From Clostridium sp. CX1 (GTDB taxonomy: Bacteria; Bacillota; Clostridia; Clostridiales; Clostridiaceae), in NCBI RefSeq assembly GCF_025398335.1, contig NZ_JAODOO010000015.1:1-64000 (forward strand): a stretch of DNA of 64,000 nt, in the 5' to 3' direction. The notes beneath the pieces were generated by a model that saw nothing but the letters and a program-made list of their open reading frames with translations, was not told where the DNA came from and ran no database searches. Positions 62,656-64,000 of this stretch are shown piece by piece. The translations under genes were made by a program, and so were the position numbers. Positions within the stretch are counted from its first letter, which is position 1. Each line of letters begins with the position of its first letter.

Positions 62656-64000
62656 CTAACTGCAGCCAGTAGTAGATCCACAGTCCAAGCATACCATGCA
62701 GGTTCCGTTTCTCACCATTCTAGTGCTGGAGCAGGTAGAGCAAGTAGAACCATAAACTCTTTCGCCATCTACCTTTTTAGTTTTAACCTCGCCGTCCTTG
62801 GAAGTTAAAGAATCTACTGCAGCCTCAGTATTTGAACCTATTGTATCTTCATTATAATTTTCAGGCTTAACCTGACACCTTGAGAAATCTCCAAGCTCAA
62901 TGTCAATAACCTTACTTATTAAATCTGAAATAGATGATACATATTTTATATAAGGGTGCTTTTGTACAAAGCCATAAGGCTCATATTTTTGTCCTCTTAA
63001 CATTCTAGCTATATCTTGAGGAGCTACATGATATTGAAGCATTACAGAAATTGACTTGGATAGTGAATTTAGAAGTCCTGTAATTATTGTACCTTCTCTA
63101 TCCGTTGTTATATATATTTCTGATATTTCACCATTTTGGCGTCTATTCACTGTAGTATAAATCTTAACATCATCAATTTGAGCAGGATGAGTAGTACCCT
63201 GACGAATGCCTACAGGTTTATCCCGTCTTGAATACTTTACTCCCTTTTGCAGCTCTCTAGTTTTAGCAAGAAGCTGCTGATAAGTTAGATTCTCAAGTTT
63301 TGTATCATTGTTATCTCCTAAGCTGGTATTTAAAGGTTGAGCTGCCTTGGAGGAGTCTCTATATAAGGTTATTCCCTTTACCCCATGCTTCCAGGAAGAT
63401 AAAATTACTTTTTTAAAGTCTTCTACTGTTGCAGTTTTAGGTAGGTTTACAGTTTTAGATATAGCACCAGATATTAATGGTGTTATTGCTGCTACCATAA
63501 GCACATGACCCATTGGTGCTATGTATCTTTCACCACTTCCACAACGATTTGATGTATCAAATATAGGAAGATGTTCTTCTTTTAAATGGGGAGCACCCTC
63601 TATTTTGCCATCTAAAATCTTTTCATAACTAAACCCATTTTCATTTACTGTTTCCTTTTCAAGAACGTAATTCAAAATGTCTTCTATTTGATCTTTAGTG
63701 TAGCCAAGCTTCTTTAGGGCTATAGTTATAACAGGATTTATAATTGTCATAAATCCACCGCCAGAAAGCTTCTTATATACGATATGGCTGAAAAATGGCT
63801 CTATAGATGTAGCACCGCAGTCCATAGCAAAGGATATAGTTCCTGTTGGAGCTATAACAGAAACTTGAGCGTTTCTAAATCCAGCTTCACTACCGGATTG
63901 AAGAGCCTTAACCCAAGAGTCTTTTAAAGCGGAACTTATATAATTCAATCCTTCTCTATTTAAGTTCTCATGGTCAACCTTTGTAGGTTCGTAGTTTAAA
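62656..64000 (-). CDS. nrdJ: adenosylcobalamin-dependent (class II) ribonucleotide reductase, C-terminal part
   Basis: Reduces ribonucleotides to deoxyribonucleotides with adenosylcobalamin as radical source. The window shows the C-terminal portion; the frame is open to 64000, so the N-terminus with its first cysteine is outside. Visible: SVIAPTGTISFAMDCGATSIE, the barrel segment GVKGITLYRD, and a C-terminal cysteine-rich tail (CSTCSSTRMVRNGTCMVCLD, then CGSTTGCS) that may bind zinc or regenerate the active-site disulfide. Class I/III RNRs lack this tail. Confidence 0.9.
   Translation of the reverse strand, partial: LNYEPTKVDHENLNREGLNYISSALKDSWVKALQSGSEAGFRNAQVSVIAPTGTISFAMDCGATSIEPFFSHIVYKKLSGGGFMTIINPVITIALKKLGYTKDQIEDILNYVLEKETVNENGFSYEKILDGKIEGAPHLKEEHLPIFDTSNRCGSGERYIAPMGHVLMVAAITPLISGAISKTVNLPKTATVEDFKKVILSSWKHGVKGITLYRDSSKAAQPLNTSLGDNNDTKLENLTYQQLLAKTRELQKGVKYSRRDKPVGIRQGTTHPAQIDDVKIYTTVNRRQNGEISEIYITTDREGTIITGLLNSLSKSISVMLQYHVAPQDIARMLRGQKYEPYGFVQKHPYIKYVSSISDLISKVIDIELGDFSRCQVKPENYNEDTIGSNTEAAVDSLTSKDGEVKTKKVDGERVYGSTCSTCSSTRMVRNGTCMVCLDCGSTTGCS

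Overview
This is an AT-rich, low-GC Gram-positive chromosome segment. Several features point to a spore-forming Clostridium (sensu stricto): a complete GerA-type germination operon, an anaerobic Re-type citrate synthase next to aconitase and isocitrate dehydrogenase, S-box and T-box leaders, many strong intrinsic terminators, and TTG/GTG starts with strong Shine-Dalgarno (SD) sequences. The species is not identifiable by reading alone. Almost everything reads as core chromosome with scattered decayed genes; I see no prophage, integrase or CRISPR array.

Layout. 0-2.1 kb: end of an rRNA operon (5S, tRNA-Asn), a lipoprotein metallo-beta-lactamase-fold hydrolase and PlsC. 2.6-7.1 kb: Re-citrate synthase, aconitase and isocitrate dehydrogenase, the oxidative branch from oxaloacetate to 2-oxoglutarate for glutamate synthesis. 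7.3-9.8 kb: a large GGDEF/HD-GYP c-di-GMP protein. 9.8-18 kb: a methionine regulon with two divergent SAM-I riboswitches, one over metY-metX-hom and one over metF-metH. 18.3-22.3 kb: ger operon with A, C, a small D-like subunit and B, followed by a phosphoesterase remnant. 22.6-28.7 kb: radical SAM protein, dUTPase, a divergent WYL-regulator/flavin-protein pair sharing a palindromic promoter, a methyltransferase, and tyrS with a T-box. 28.8-33.5 kb: acyltransferase, then a DUF4178/DUF350/membrane spermidine-synthase-like cluster. 33.6-37.2 kb: PepF and a lone TnpB-related gene with a structured, possibly omega-RNA-encoding 3' flank. 37.7-45.5 kb: TIM-barrel protein, YfcC transporter, amino-acid ABC permease and ATPase without a binding protein, argG-argH, DUF378, Lrp. 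45.9-57.9 kb: small regulators (MerR, HxlR, XRE-cupin, WYL), a soluble chemoreceptor-like protein, a candidate small RNA, an ABC exporter carrying a deletion scar, a DUF2089 operon, and a mosaic of SDR and DNA-alkylation-repair remnants. 58-62.5 kb: a DUF6448 cell-wall protein with an NPKTAD sorting signal, a class B sortase, a two-component system, and a partial second copy of the substrate gene with its own copy of the upstream box. The window ends in a class II ribonucleotide reductase gene.

The strongest candidate for an under-described system is the 58.2-62.6 kb island: substrate, dedicated sortase, response regulator, histidine kinase and a duplicated upstream box with 11-bp spaced repeats that looks like the regulator's own binding site. 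Second is the DUF4178-DUF350-spermidine-synthase-like membrane cluster at 30.2-33.5 kb. Others worth checking are the small RNA at 46.44 kb, the TnpB-associated structured RNA, and the TTGAC-N6-TGTCA operator family found at three places beside two WYL regulators.
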